Shown: positions 27,606-36,123 of the stretch, piece after piece
Numbering within the stretch: the stretch's first letter is position 1
Layout of the letters: every line of letters starts with the position of its first letter
Assembly (NCBI RefSeq): GCF_023516455.1
Contig: NZ_JAMGBA010000001.1
Span: 1-64,000, forward strand
Origin: Sphingomonas caseinilytica
GTDB lineage: Bacteria > Pseudomonadota > Alphaproteobacteria > Sphingomonadales > Sphingomonadaceae
Length of the DNA: 64,000 bases
Direction: 5' to 3'
The notes under the pieces: model-generated
What the model was told of the DNA's origin: nothing
Database searches by the model: none
The model's input: only the letters and a program-made list of their open reading frames with translations
Made by a program: the position numbers and the translations under genes

Positions 27606-29351
27606 ATGCAGGTTGCAGCGAACCGTTCGGTAGCGCCTTCGGGTGAGCGCTCCGCCGGTCAGAGAACGGACTTTGACGTCCGGGCTCTGGCGGACGATGG
27701 CGCGTTGCTGGACGCCTTGCCGATCGCAGCCGGCGTGTTCGGCCTGAAGCAGAAGAAACTCTGGGTTCATTCGCTCAACAAGAAATTCTTCGACCTCGCG
27801 GGCTGCAGCGGCGACGCGGAGAGCTTCGCGGAATTCTTTGTCCGCTATTCGGCGAGCGAGGCGGGCGAATTCATCCGCAATTATCTGCGTAACCCGGCCA
27901 AGTCGCCCGACGAGATCGACCATGTAGACGGCGAAGGGCCGCAGAAGCGCTTCCTGAAACTGAAGGTGGCGCCTCTGGTCGCGGATTCCGGAGGCGAGCC
28001 GCGCTGCCTGCTGAGCGTTGTCGACCGGACGATCGAGGTTCAGGCCGAAAATAATCTCCGCGCCGAAATGCTGCGCGACAGCCTGACGGGCCTGCCCAAT
28101 CGCCTGAGCTTTACCGAGACGGTCGAGAATTGCGGCGGGACGTCCAAGCGCGACTGCGAATATGCGGTGCTGGTGGTGGATATGCTGCGGTTCAGCCGCA
28201 TCAACGAGTCCATGGGCAGCCTTGCCGGCGACGAGCTCCTGATCACCTTTGCGCGCCGGCTGATCTCCGCGCTTCGCGGCGGCGATATCCTGGCCCGGAC
28301 TGGCGGGAATGAGTTCGGCATCCTGGTCGGCCTGAAGCGCGGCGTGACCGACGCGCTGGCGGCCGCGGACCGTATCCAGCAGATCATGTCGACGCCGTTC
28401 AAGCTGTCCGAACTGGAGATCCGCGTCGAATGCGCCATCGGCGTCGCGCTAATGCATACCAAGCAGGACGCCGAGGAGCTGTTCCGCAATGCCCAGTTCG
28501 CGGTCAAGCAGGCCAAGGCGGCAGGAACCCCGCAGGTTTACGAACCGAAGGAAGCAAGCGCGGCCCGCCGGCGCTTCTCGATCGAGACGGAGCTTCGACG
28601 GGCGCTCGACAAGGACCAGCTGAAGCTGTTCTACCAGCCGCTCATCAATTTGAAGTCGGGCGAGGTCGCGGGCTTCGAGGCACTTGCCCGCTGGACCCAT
28701 GAAGATCGCGGCGAGATCAGCCCGGCCGAATTCATCCCCGTAGCGGAGGAAAGCGGCCTGATCCTGCAACTGGGTCGCTGGGCGATGGATAATGCGGCGC
28801 AGACGCTGGCCAATTGGGACAAGGCGATCGGCGAGACGCTGCCGCTCTATGTCGGGGTCAATTTGAGCGCGATCCAGGTCGCACGCGACAATATCGCCGA
28901 CATGGTGTCGAGCGCCCTGCGGTCCAGCGGCCTCACCGGCGACCGGCTGACACTCGAGCTTACGGAAAGCTCGATCGTCCAGGACCCGGGCCGGGCGACG
29001 CGGGTGTTCGAAGCGCTGAAGGCGCTCGACGCGACGGTTGCGATGGACGATTTCGGCACCGGCTATTCCAGCCTCGCTTACCTGCAGCGCCTGCCGATCG
29101 ACGTCTTGAAGATCGACAAGAGCTTCGTCAGCGGAATGATGCGCGACCCCGACGCAGTGGCGATCGTGCGTGCGGTGCTGAGCCTGGCCGAGGCGCTGGG
29201 CATGTCGACCACTGCCGAGGGCGTCGAGACCGTCGAGCTGGCGACGACATTGGCCGCATTGGGCTGCGCGTCGGGCCAGGGCTATTACTTCGCCAAGCCG
29301 CTCGAAGAAGATGAAGCGCTGGCCTATTGGAAATCCCGTCGGCGGAGGTAG
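27606..29351 (+). CDS. Cyclic-di-GMP protein: PAS-like, degenerate GGDEF, intact EAL
   Basis: A 581-residue cytoplasmic signalling protein. Residues 30-150 look like a PAS sensor. The GGDEF domain reads GGNEF at the active site (about residues 232-236), with an I-site RGGD five residues earlier. The EAL domain keeps EALARW (about 357), ELTESSIVQD, MDDFGTGYSSLAYL, KIDKSFV and AEGVET. Asn in place of Asp/Glu in GGDEF suggests weak or absent cyclase activity, so the protein is most likely a c-di-GMP phosphodiesterase whose GGDEF part senses ligand. A PilZ protein follows 55 nt downstream. Confidence 0.9.
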   Translation: MQVAANRSVAPSGERSAGQRTDFDVRALADDGALLDALPIAAGVFGLKQKKLWVHSLNKKFFDLAGCSGDAESFAEFFVRYSASEAGEFIRNYLRNPAKSPDEIDHVDGEGPQKRFLKLKVAPLVADSGGEPRCLLSVVDRTIEVQAENNLRAEMLRDSLTGLPNRLSFTETVENCGGTSKRDCEYAVLVVDMLRFSRINESMGSLAGDELLITFARRLISALRGGDILARTGGNEFGILVGLKRGVTDALAAADRIQQIMSTPFKLSELEIRVECAIGVALMHTKQDAEELFRNAQFAVKQAKAAGTPQVYEPKEASAARRRFSIETELRRALDKDQLKLFYQPLINLKSGEVAGFEALARWTHEDRGEISPAEFIPVAEESGLILQLGRWAMDNAAQTLANWDKAIGETLPLYVGVNLSAIQVARDNIADMVSSALRSSGLTGDRLTLELTESSIVQDPGRATRVFEALKALDATVAMDDFGTGYSSLAYLQRLPIDVLKIDKSFVSGMMRDPDAVAIVRAVLSLAEALGMSTTAEGVETVELATTLAALGCASGQGYYFAKPLEEDEALAYWKSRRRR

Positions 29352-29406
29352 CCATGATCGGTGCCGCCATGATTGCCACAACCCTAAAATATGTTAGCTT
29401 TGCCTC

Positions 29407-29694
29407 GTGAAAGGGGCAGTGGCGAAGATGCGTGAACGGGGACATATCAAGCGCTCGCCGCGCGTCGACACCCGGATCGAAACCTTCGTAACCGACAGCG
29501 ACGGGAACCGTATCTCCGTGGTGGTGATCGATTTGAGCCGCGACGGATGCCGCCTGGAAACGCCCGCCATGCTGCGGATCGGCGAAAAGGTTCAGATCGA
29601 AGTGCCGAAGCACGGGACGTTCGCGGCGCAGATCCGCTGGGCATTGGGGAACGAAGCCGGGGCCGTCTTCCTGGAGCCGGTATTCGTCGATTAG
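29407..29694 (+). CDS. PilZ domain protein (c-di-GMP receptor type)
   Basis: A 95-residue single PilZ domain. The N-terminal RSPRVDTR supplies the RxxxR-like arginine pair, and VIDLSRDGCRLE matches the D/N-x-S-x-x-G motif, so c-di-GMP binding is plausible. The start is GTG 29407, or ATG 29428 seven codons later with AAAGGGG some distance upstream. It follows the GGDEF/EAL gene on the same strand and overlaps the stop of cca convergently by 4 nt. Confidence 0.85.
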   Translation: MKGAVAKMRERGHIKRSPRVDTRIETFVTDSDGNRISVVVIDLSRDGCRLETPAMLRIGEKVQIEVPKHGTFAAQIRWALGNEAGAVFLEPVFVD

Positions 29695-30860
29695 CTAAGC
29701 GCTTCTTCGACCAGCCGTTCGAATTCCGCACCGCCCGGAAAGCCGGCGGCTTCCCAGCTATCCTCGATACGCCGCAACGTCCGCGCAACCTCGGGTCCTT
29801 CCGGCACGCCGCGGGCGATCACATCGCCGCCGCCGATCGGCATTCGCGGCGGGTTCCATTTGGAAATCGTCCTGGCTTCGGCGGCCATGCCGGATAGGAG
29901 CAACCGGTCGACCGCTCCTTCGACGCCGACGCGATAGGCAAGCGCCTTCGGGTTCAGGCCAAGCTGCTGGTTCGCAGCGCTGACGAGCCGCTTCTTCGCC
30001 TTGTTCGACAGTTTCAGCCTGGCGCCGATCCGCTCTGCCGTCGCCGGTTCCGGCGGAAGCAGCGCGGCGAGCCGGCGAAGCGGGTCGGACTTGATTCCGG
30101 CGGCTCGCTCGGCGGAGACCAGCCGGCCGAGCCGATCGACATCCGATACTTCCGGAACGACCGGCGCGAACAAGCCGCGCTCGTGCATCAGCCGGACCGT
30201 TGCCGTCGGATCGTCGAGCGCCAACAGTTTCAACAGCTCGTCCGCGATCCGTTCGCGCGACAAGGCCATCAGGTCGTTGGCGCGCTCCGTGCAGGCTTCC
30301 AGCGCATGGGGATCGGGCGAGCCATGACCGTAGCGGGAATGAAAGCGGAAATAGCGGAGGATGCGTAAGTGGTCTTCGGCGATCCGTTGAAGCGGTTCGC
30401 CGATGAATCTCACGGTTCGCGACTTCAAATCGTCGAGGCCGCCGAAATAGTCGAACAGTTCGCCGCTATAAGGGTCGGCGTAGAGCGCGTTGATGGTGAA
30501 GTCGCGCCGGCCGGCGTCCTTGGCCCAATCGTCGGTGAACGCCACGGTCGCCCGGCGCCCGTCGGTGGATACGTCGGACCGCAATGTGGTGACTTCGACG
30601 ACGGTTCCGGATGAAACGGCGGTGATCGTGCCATGGTCGATCCCCGTCGGAACCGCCTTGATACCCGCGGCCTCGAGCCGGCGAACCACCTCGTCGGGAG
30701 GAAGGACGGTGGCGAGGTCGAGGTCGCCCGGTTTTTCGCCGAGCAGCAGGTCGCGGACGGCACCCCCGACGAACCGGGCCGTGCCTCGCTTTGCATCGAG
30801 CGCGTTAAGGAGCCGCTTGACCCCGGTGCGCTTCAGGAAGGCGTTCGGATCAAGCTTCAC
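29691..30860 (-). CDS. cca: CCA tRNA nucleotidyltransferase/poly(A) polymerase-family protein
   Basis: A class II nucleotidyltransferase of 389 residues that adds or repairs tRNA CCA ends. The head domain has RFVGGAVRDLLLGEKPGDLDLAT (catalytic Asp pair in DLDLA), followed by VTTLRSDVSTDGRRATVAFTDDW and RRDFTINALYADPYSG, then EPLQRIAEDHLRILRYFRFHSRYG. The start is GTG 30860, which overlaps the Nudix stop as GTGA; an upstream open extension to 30986 is not credible. It is third in the DUF1285-Nudix-cca operon, a conserved alphaproteobacterial order. Confidence 0.92.
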   Translation of the reverse strand: MKLDPNAFLKRTGVKRLLNALDAKRGTARFVGGAVRDLLLGEKPGDLDLATVLPPDEVVRRLEAAGIKAVPTGIDHGTITAVSSGTVVEVTTLRSDVSTDGRRATVAFTDDWAKDAGRRDFTINALYADPYSGELFDYFGGLDDLKSRTVRFIGEPLQRIAEDHLRILRYFRFHSRYGHGSPDPHALEACTERANDLMALSRERIADELLKLLALDDPTATVRLMHERGLFAPVVPEVSDVDRLGRLVSAERAAGIKSDPLRRLAALLPPEPATAERIGARLKLSNKAKKRLVSAANQQLGLNPKALAYRVGVEGAVDRLLLSGMAAEARTISKWNPPRMPIGGGDVIARGVPEGPEVARTLRRIEDSWEAAGFPGGAEFERLVEEALS

Positions 30861-31441
30861 GGATAGAGCCCGATCCGCCGCGAGAGATTGACGAGCATCG
30901 CCGCGGTCGCGCCCCAGATGTGGCGGCCTTCCCAATCGATCTGATAATATTGCCGCGTCCGGCCGCGATATTCGGCGCTCATGCATCGCTGGTTGATGGG
31001 ATCGAGCACAAAATCAAGCGGCGCCTCGAACCAGTCCGCCACTTCGCCGGGATTTGGCGTGAGATCCATGTCGGGTGGAACGACACCCACGACCGGCGTC
31101 ACCCAATAGCCTGTCACCGTGCAATATGGATCGGTCTCGCCGAGCAGGCGGACCAGGGTCGGGTTCAGCGCCAGCTCCTCAAAAGCCTCCCGAAGGGCGG
31201 CGGCCGGCGCATCCTCGCCTTCGTCGATCCGCCCACCCGGGAAGGCCACCTGACCGGCATGCGTTCGAAGATCGTCGCGCCGCTGGGTGAGGATGAGCCC
31301 TGGCGCCGGACGATCGGTGATCGCCACCAGCACCGCGGCCAGGCGGGTTTCTCCTTCATGGCCCTCAATAAGGTCGCCGGGGAGCAAGCCGTGGGGCGGC
31401 TCGTCTGCCAGCGCCAGCGAGATTCGCTCGATCAGGCTCAT
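30857..31441 (-). CDS. Nudix hydrolase, CoA pyrophosphatase type
   Basis: A 194-residue Nudix protein. The Nudix box is GGRIDEGEDAPAAALREAFEELAL; its Glu residues (REAFEEL) bind the metal. The preceding LTQRRDDLRTHAGQVAFPGG is the extended motif of the CoA diphosphatase subfamily (NudL/YeaB), which splits CoA and derivatives into 3',5'-ADP and phosphopantetheine compounds. It overlaps DUF1285 upstream (ATGA) and cca downstream (GTGA), so all three are translationally coupled. Confidence 0.9.
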   Translation of the reverse strand: MSLIERISLALADEPPHGLLPGDLIEGHEGETRLAAVLVAITDRPAPGLILTQRRDDLRTHAGQVAFPGGRIDEGEDAPAAALREAFEELALNPTLVRLLGETDPYCTVTGYWVTPVVGVVPPDMDLTPNPGEVADWFEAPLDFVLDPINQRCMSAEYRGRTRQYYQIDWEGRHIWGATAAMLVNLSRRIGLYP

Positions 31442-32004
31442 GCACTCAGCCCGAAGAACATGCCGTCGGACCAGACTCCCGCGGGGTTGTGACCCTCCGC
31501 CAGCGCGATTTCCGCCAGTTCGTAATAGAGGGGCCGCGCAAGCTCCGCTTCCAGCCCGAACCTCACGGCGACGCGAGGTGAGGGGCCAGCGTCGGTTTCA
31601 ATGACAGATAGGGGGTGATCCGGGCCAATGACGAGGCCGTCACCGCTATCGAGCGTCAGGCCGATCCGCCGCTGGTCGCCGTCGCCGGACGTGGTCATTT
31701 GCGTGGCGCGAAACGCGGTTGCCTCCACATCGATCGTCAATTTCTCGGCGGGCGTGACCAGCACATGGCTTCCATCCGATTCGCGGCGCAGCACGGTTGC
31801 GAACAGCCGGACCATTGCCGGACGATTGATCGGGCTTCCTTCATGATACCAGGTGCCGTCGCGAGCGATGCGCATGCCCGAATGGCCGCAGTGTTCGGGA
31901 TTCCAGCGATCGACAGGTGGCGGCTCGCCTCGCGCCGCGATGGCGGCAGTCAGCTCTCCGATGCTGTTGCCAATGGCTTCGAGTGGCGGATGGCGTTCGG
32001 GCAT
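31438..32004 (-). CDS. DUF1285 domain protein
   Basis: A 188-residue protein of the DUF1285 family. The marks are WNPEHCGHSGMRIARDGTWYHEGSPINRPAMVRLFATVLRRE, VLVTPAEKLTIDVEATAF and the C-terminal EIALAEGHNPAGVWSDGMFF. Structures of the family show a fold with a possible ligand pocket, but no function is established. It is first in the operon with the Nudix and cca genes. Confidence 0.88.
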   Translation of the reverse strand: MPERHPPLEAIGNSIGELTAAIAARGEPPPVDRWNPEHCGHSGMRIARDGTWYHEGSPINRPAMVRLFATVLRRESDGSHVLVTPAEKLTIDVEATAFRATQMTTSGDGDQRRIGLTLDSGDGLVIGPDHPLSVIETDAGPSPRVAVRFGLEAELARPLYYELAEIALAEGHNPAGVWSDGMFFGLSA

Positions 32005-32023
32005 GGATTCGACTTAGGTGGCC

Positions 32024-32100
32024 CGTCATTGCGAGCGCAAGCGAAGCAATCCATTTTTCCAGTTCTGGATTGCTTCGTCGTTTCACTCCTCGCAATGACG
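32024..32100. repeat. CGTCATTGCGAG palindromic element, family D (copy 2)
   Basis: Outer arms CGTCATTGCGAG (32024-32035) and CTCGCAATGACG (ending 32100), with inner AGCAATCCA and TGGATTGCT. It fills nearly all of the gap between the divergent DUF1285 and SDR genes, and ends 4 nt before the SDR start, so it lies in the leader of that gene. Confidence 0.65.
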
Positions 32101-32104
32101 GCGA

Positions 32105-32863
32105 ATGGGTATGCAAGCTCGAACGGCAATCGTCACTGGGGGTGGCAAGCGGGTTGGGGAGGCCATCGTCCGTGCGCTGCTGGAAGACGGCTGGACGGTC
32201 GTCGCGCATGTCCATCATGATGCTGACTCGGTCCCTGATGGAGCAATCAAGGTTGTCGCCGAACTGGCTGCTGTCGATTGTGCCAGGCGAATCTTCGGAG
32301 CCGCTGACGGCCATCCACCGGTCAGGCTGTTGGTCAACAATGCCGCGCGGTTTGGCCTGGACCAGCTGGGATCGGCCAGTGCCGAACAATTCGACGTGCA
32401 TCTTGCGGTAAATGCGAGAGCGCCGATGCTGCTGATCGACGAACTTGCGGCGAGGAAGGGGGAGGGTGACGCGCTGGTCGTCAACATGCTGGACGCCAAG
32501 CTTGCTGCGCCGAACCCCGATTTCCTGAGCTACACCATTTCCAAATATGCGCTTGCCGGATTGCAGGAAGTGGCCGCCCGGGCGCTCGCCGGGCAGGGTA
32601 TCCGCGTGAACGGAATCGCGCCCGCGCTAATGCTGCCGTCTGGCGAGCAGGGCGAAGCGAACTTTGCGGCCGTTCATGCGCTGACACCACTTAATCGCGG
32701 AGTAGAGGTCGCGGACGTGGTTTCGGCGATTCGTTACTTGATTGATTCGACCGCCATCACCGGCCAGACGCTGGTCCTTGATGGCGGGCAGCGTTTCATG
32801 GCGCTTCCGCGCGACGTTCAATTTTTGTCGCCATCCGGCGACGGGCAATTCCTGGAGACATGA
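32105..32863 (+). CDS. SDR-family oxidoreductase, pteridine reductase/FolM-like
   Basis: A 252-residue short-chain dehydrogenase. The NAD(P) site is TGGGKRVGEAI; Lys-Arg there resembles pteridine reductases (TGxxKRLG) and suits NADPH. VNNAARFG and the active-site pair YTISK follow (Tyr and Lys), then GIRVNGIAPALMLP. The final codons overlap the folB-like gene (ATGA), so a role in reduced pterin or folate supply is likely but inferred. The usual ribosome-binding site is not visible; the repeat at 32024-32100 ends just upstream. Confidence 0.8.
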   Translation: MGMQARTAIVTGGGKRVGEAIVRALLEDGWTVVAHVHHDADSVPDGAIKVVAELAAVDCARRIFGAADGHPPVRLLVNNAARFGLDQLGSASAEQFDVHLAVNARAPMLLIDELAARKGEGDALVVNMLDAKLAAPNPDFLSYTISKYALAGLQEVAARALAGQGIRVNGIAPALMLPSGEQGEANFAAVHALTPLNRGVEVADVVSAIRYLIDSTAITGQTLVLDGGQRFMALPRDVQFLSPSGDGQFLET

Positions 32864-33282
32864 TGTCCAACGAAGCGGTGAAGCTTGAGGGAATCGTTCC
32901 CGCCCACCTGAAAGTCCGCCAAAGCCGGATCATCCTCGATTCGCTGGAGGTCATGGCCGACATCGGCTTCCACGATTTCGAAATCGGATCGCCCCAGCGG
33001 CTCCTGATCACCATTGAATTATGGCTTGAGGATTTCGCCGCTCCGCAAGGGGATGATGCGGTCTACGCCTGGAACTACGACTATTTGAAGCAGGAGGTTG
33101 TGCGCATTGCGCAGGAGCGCCGTTACAATCTTCAGGAAACTTTGATTCATGCGCTGTTTCAGAGGATCGCCGCCTATCGCGGAGTCAGGGCCATCCGCAT
33201 TAAAAGTATGAAACCCGATGTCTATCCCGACGCAAATGGCGTCGGAGTCGAGGTATCGTCATTTACTGGGGAAGCCCCGTAA
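32860..33282 (+). CDS. folB: Dihydroneopterin aldolase-family protein
   Basis: A 140-residue protein of the FolB tunnelling fold. The core is ILDSLEVMADIGFHDFEIGSPQRLLITIELWLED, followed by YDYLKQEVVRIAQERRYNLQETLIHALFQRI (Glu in ETL and helix as in FolB) and IRIKSMKPD. In folate synthesis FolB cleaves dihydroneopterin; related proteins act as epimerases. The pairing with an SDR of pteridine-reductase type supports a folate role. The ATG overlaps the SDR stop by 4 nt. The following gap, 33283-33501, shows no clear site. Confidence 0.75.
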   Translation: MMSNEAVKLEGIVPAHLKVRQSRIILDSLEVMADIGFHDFEIGSPQRLLITIELWLEDFAAPQGDDAVYAWNYDYLKQEVVRIAQERRYNLQETLIHALFQRIAAYRGVRAIRIKSMKPDVYPDANGVGVEVSSFTGEAP

Positions 33283-33501
33283 AACGTAAGGGAAACCACC
33301 CATCCTTGCCATGAATCGGTGCGGTCCTTGCCGCATTCGGAACAAAATTCGTTGCGCAGCCATTTTCGCTTGATTAAGGGTGGCGCGTATCTGCCGATGA
33401 TACAGTAATACATCGGCGGTTCCACGACAGCTCGGGTCGCGTCATTTTCGCTTACTCCGAGATGCTCGTTGGAATCGAACATCGAGGAGATTTGCGGCTT
33501 A

Positions 33502-34167
33502 ATGTCATACGCCAATCGCAAACAGATGAGCTCCAATCGCACGGCGGCGATTGTCATCGTGGCGCTCATCCATGTCGCCCTCGGCTATGCCTTGGTCAGC
33601 GGCCTTGCCTACAACGTCGTGAAGAAGGCAGCCGAGGACCTGAAGACGTTTGACGTCGAGGACGAGCCGCCGCCCCCGCCGGAGGAACCGCCGCCCCCGC
33701 CGGAGCAGAACACCCCACCGCCGCCGCAGGTTGTTGCGCCGCCGCCGATCGTGCGGACCAACACCGTCGCGCCGCCGATCATTTCGACGCCGGTTGCACC
33801 GCCGCCGGTGATCACGCCGCGTGCCGCGCCCGCCCCGCCGGCACCGCCCGCACCGCCACCTCCCAGGGTGTCGCAGGCCGCCCGCGCAAAGGGTAACCTG
33901 GTTTCGCTGTTCTCGACCGACGACTATCCGCAGTCGGCGATCCGCAACGAAGAGCAGGGCACCACCGCGGTCCGCCTGAGCATCGGCACCGACGGCCGCG
34001 TCGTCGGCTGTGACGTCACAGGTTCTTCGGGATCGACCGCATTGGACAACGCCACCTGCAACATCCTCAAGCGCCGCGCGCGTTTCACGCCGGCGAAGGA
34101 TCAGGCGGGCAATCCGGTGACGGACTCGTACAGCCAGCGTATTCGCTGGGAACTTCCTGAAGACTAA
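33502..34167 (+). CDS. tonB: TonB energy transducer
   Basis: A 221-residue TonB protein that carries proton-motive energy from ExbB/ExbD to outer-membrane receptors. An N-terminal helix (TAAIVIVALIHVALGYALVSGL) precedes a long proline-rich spacer (runs of PPPPPEE and APPAPPAPPPP) and the C-terminal domain (YPQSAIRNEEQGTTAVRLSI, ARFTPAKDQAGNPV). The frame is open from TTG 33469, but ATG 33502 is preferred. GAGGAG lies about 12 nt before it, a wide spacing. It leads the tonB-exbB-exbD-exbD cluster. Confidence 0.93.
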   Translation: MSYANRKQMSSNRTAAIVIVALIHVALGYALVSGLAYNVVKKAAEDLKTFDVEDEPPPPPEEPPPPPEQNTPPPPQVVAPPPIVRTNTVAPPIISTPVAPPPVITPRAAPAPPAPPAPPPPRVSQAARAKGNLVSLFSTDDYPQSAIRNEEQGTTAVRLSIGTDGRVVGCDVTGSSGSTALDNATCNILKRRARFTPAKDQAGNPVTDSYSQRIRWELPED

Positions 34168-34217
34168 GTTTCAATCGATCCAAGAAACCCACGAATTTAC
34201 ATAGGAAAGTCTAGATT

Positions 34218-34973
34218 ATGGCAGCTCCAACCACCGCTCCCGCCGGCGACAGCCCTTATGGCCTGATGCAGGCCCTTCATGAAGGCGGCCTGATTTCATG
34301 GGCGACCTTCATCATCCTGGTCGGCATGTCGGTTTTCAGCTTCTACATCCTGTTCACGAAGCTGCTGCAGCAGCAGAAGATCATGAGCCAGGGCAACAAG
34401 GTTCGCGCCAGCTTCTGGAACTCGCCGAACCTGCGTGAAGCTGCCAACAAGCTGGAACAGCGCAGCGCTTACCGCGCCATCGTCGAGGACGCCCTCGTTG
34501 CTCAGGACCAGCACAGCAAGCTGACCGATCCGGTCGACCAGCATGACTGGATGGCCAACTCGCTCGCCCGTTCGCAGGGTTCGATCACCAACCGTCTGGG
34601 TGAAGGCCTGGCCTTCCTCGCGACCGTCGGTTCGACCGCTCCGTTCATCGGTCTGTTCGGTACCGTCATCGGCATCTACCGCGCCCTGATCAAGATCGGT
34701 GCGTCGGGCCAGGCGTCGATTTCGACCGTTGCCGGCCCGGTCGGCGAAGCGCTGATCATGACCGCGCTCGGCCTGGTCGTCGCGGTTCCCGCCGTGCTCG
34801 CCTACAACTGGCTGATCCGCCGCAACAAGTCGATTTCGGAAGATCTCGCGGCGTTCACCAACGACATCCACGGCTATCTGATGTCGAACGGCGCGGTGAA
34901 GCCGGCGATCGCAACGGCCAAGCCGGCCCAGGTCGCCAAGCCGGCTCCGACGGCAACGACCACCGCTCGCTAA
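34218..34973 (+). CDS. exbB: ExbB-type proton channel protein (MotA/TolQ/ExbB)
   Basis: A 251-residue inner-membrane subunit of the Ton motor. The first helix is SWATFIILVGMSVFSFYIL. The second and third are AFLATVGSTAPFIGLFGTVIGIY and GEALIMTALGLVVAVPAVLAY, the conserved MotA/TolQ/ExbB block with its Thr and Gly residues. The C-terminal tail is Ala/Pro/Lys-rich. It is 50 nt after tonB. A GC hairpin separates it from the first exbD. Confidence 0.92.
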   Translation: MAAPTTAPAGDSPYGLMQALHEGGLISWATFIILVGMSVFSFYILFTKLLQQQKIMSQGNKVRASFWNSPNLREAANKLEQRSAYRAIVEDALVAQDQHSKLTDPVDQHDWMANSLARSQGSITNRLGEGLAFLATVGSTAPFIGLFGTVIGIYRALIKIGASGQASISTVAGPVGEALIMTALGLVVAVPAVLAYNWLIRRNKSISEDLAAFTNDIHGYLMSNGAVKPAIATAKPAQVAKPAPTATTTAR

Positions 34974-34984
34974 GCGGATCATTC

Positions 34985-35015
34985 CCGGGCCGGCGGCATT
35001 GCGTTGCCGGCCCGG
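34985..35015 (+). promoter_or_regulatory. Intercistronic hairpin between exbB and exbD
   Basis: CCGGGCCGGC (34985-34994) and GCCGGCCCGG (35006-35015) form a perfect 10-bp stem with an 11-nt loop. No U tract follows, so it is more likely an mRNA-stability or processing element, or a partial attenuator that favours ExbB over ExbD. Confidence 0.5.
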
Positions 35016-35046
35016 AGAACGAAGTACGAAGAAGGATTAACGCCTC

Positions 35047-35538
35047 ATGGCAATGCAAGTAGGCGAACACGACTCGGGCGACGACGTCCCCATGTCGGAC
35101 ATCAACACCACGCCGCTCGTCGACGTGATGTTGGTTCTCCTGATCATCTTTCTCATCACCGTCCCGGTGGTTGTCCAATCGGTGCCGATCACGCTCCCGG
35201 CGGTTCGCAACGAGGCGACCGAGACCAAGCCTGAGAACGTCTCATTGACGGTTCGCGGCGGTCCGGGTGGAGCCTGCGAAGTTTATTGGAACCTCACTCC
35301 GATCACGAGTGAGGAACTGCTGGACCGCGCAGTCCAGGCGCTTGAGAAGCAGATCGCGGCCGTCGGCGGCGTCGAGAACATCAACGAAGAGAATATGCCG
35401 GAAGTGCACATCCGCGGCGACATCAACACGCCGTACAAGTGCATCGGTGGCACCGTCTTCACGATGCAGCGCGCCGGGTTCGCCCGCGTCGGCTTCATTT
35501 CCCAGCCGCCGGCCGGTGGGCCGGTCACCCGGCTGTAG
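35047..35538 (+). CDS. exbD: ExbD/TolR-family protein (long form with two Cys)
   Basis: A 163-residue ExbD. The single helix with the proton-carrying Asp is in NTTPLVDVMLVLLIIFLITV. The periplasmic domain is longer than usual, with a segment around EVYWNLTPITSEELLDRAVQ and two cysteines (GGACEVY and PYKCIGG) that could form a disulfide. It is followed by a second exbD 18 nt on. The pair could form mixed dimers in one Ton motor. Confidence 0.9.
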   Translation: MAMQVGEHDSGDDVPMSDINTTPLVDVMLVLLIIFLITVPVVVQSVPITLPAVRNEATETKPENVSLTVRGGPGGACEVYWNLTPITSEELLDRAVQALEKQIAAVGGVENINEENMPEVHIRGDINTPYKCIGGTVFTMQRAGFARVGFISQPPAGGPVTRL

Positions 35539-35556
35539 TTTTAGGAGCAAGCCACC

Positions 35557-35991
35557 ATGGCGATGCAAACCACTGGCTCGAATGAAGCTGGCGAGCCCAT
35601 GATGGACATCAACACGACGCCGTTGATCGACGTCATGCTGGTGCTTCTCATCATGTTCATCATTACCATCCCGCCGCAGACCCACGCCGTGAAGCTGGAC
35701 CTGCCGCAGGACCAGAGCAATCAGCCGCCGCCGCCGATCGATCCGGTCAAGAACAAGATCGTCGTCACCCAGGGTGGTGCGATCCTGTGGAACGGTGCGC
35801 CGGTGAACCTGGTGCAGCTGCGCCAGTATCTGGACGTCACGCAGCAGATGGATCCGGTGCCGGAACTCCACCTGCAGCCGGAGCCGGAAGCCAAATACGT
35901 CATCGTCGATGACGTGCTGGCGGTGACGAAGCAGGCTAAGGTCTCGAAGATGGGGTTCGTTGGTAACGAAGCCTATATGACGGTCTTCTAA
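35557..35991 (+). CDS. exbD: ExbD/TolR-family protein (second copy)
   Basis: A 144-residue ExbD with the helix DINTTPLIDVMLVLLIMFI containing the Asp needed for proton flow, and a periplasmic domain with LDLPQDQSNQPPPPIDP and ELHLQPEPEAKYVIVDDVL. It closes the tonB cluster: a strong terminator follows 22 nt after the stop. Confidence 0.9.
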   Translation: MAMQTTGSNEAGEPMMDINTTPLIDVMLVLLIMFIITIPPQTHAVKLDLPQDQSNQPPPPIDPVKNKIVVTQGGAILWNGAPVNLVQLRQYLDVTQQMDPVPELHLQPEPEAKYVIVDDVLAVTKQAKVSKMGFVGNEAYMTVF

Positions 35992-36013
35992 GCTTTTCTG
36001 CTTCGAACGATTT

Positions 36014-36041
36014 AGGGCGGCCCTTCGGGGCCGCCCTTTTT
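36014..36041 (+). terminator. Intrinsic terminator of the tonB-exbB-exbD-exbD operon
   Basis: GGGCGGCCC (36015-36023), loop TTCG, GGGCCGCCC (36028-36036), then TTTTT. A perfect 9-bp stem with a stable tetraloop and U tract; the clearest terminator in the window. Confidence 0.93.
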
Positions 36042-36123
36042 CGTTCGGGCTTCGAATTTCCGGCAGTCTTGCGGATTGCTGCCAATGATATATCATCTCA
36101 CCTTCTGACGGAGGAGATATGCC

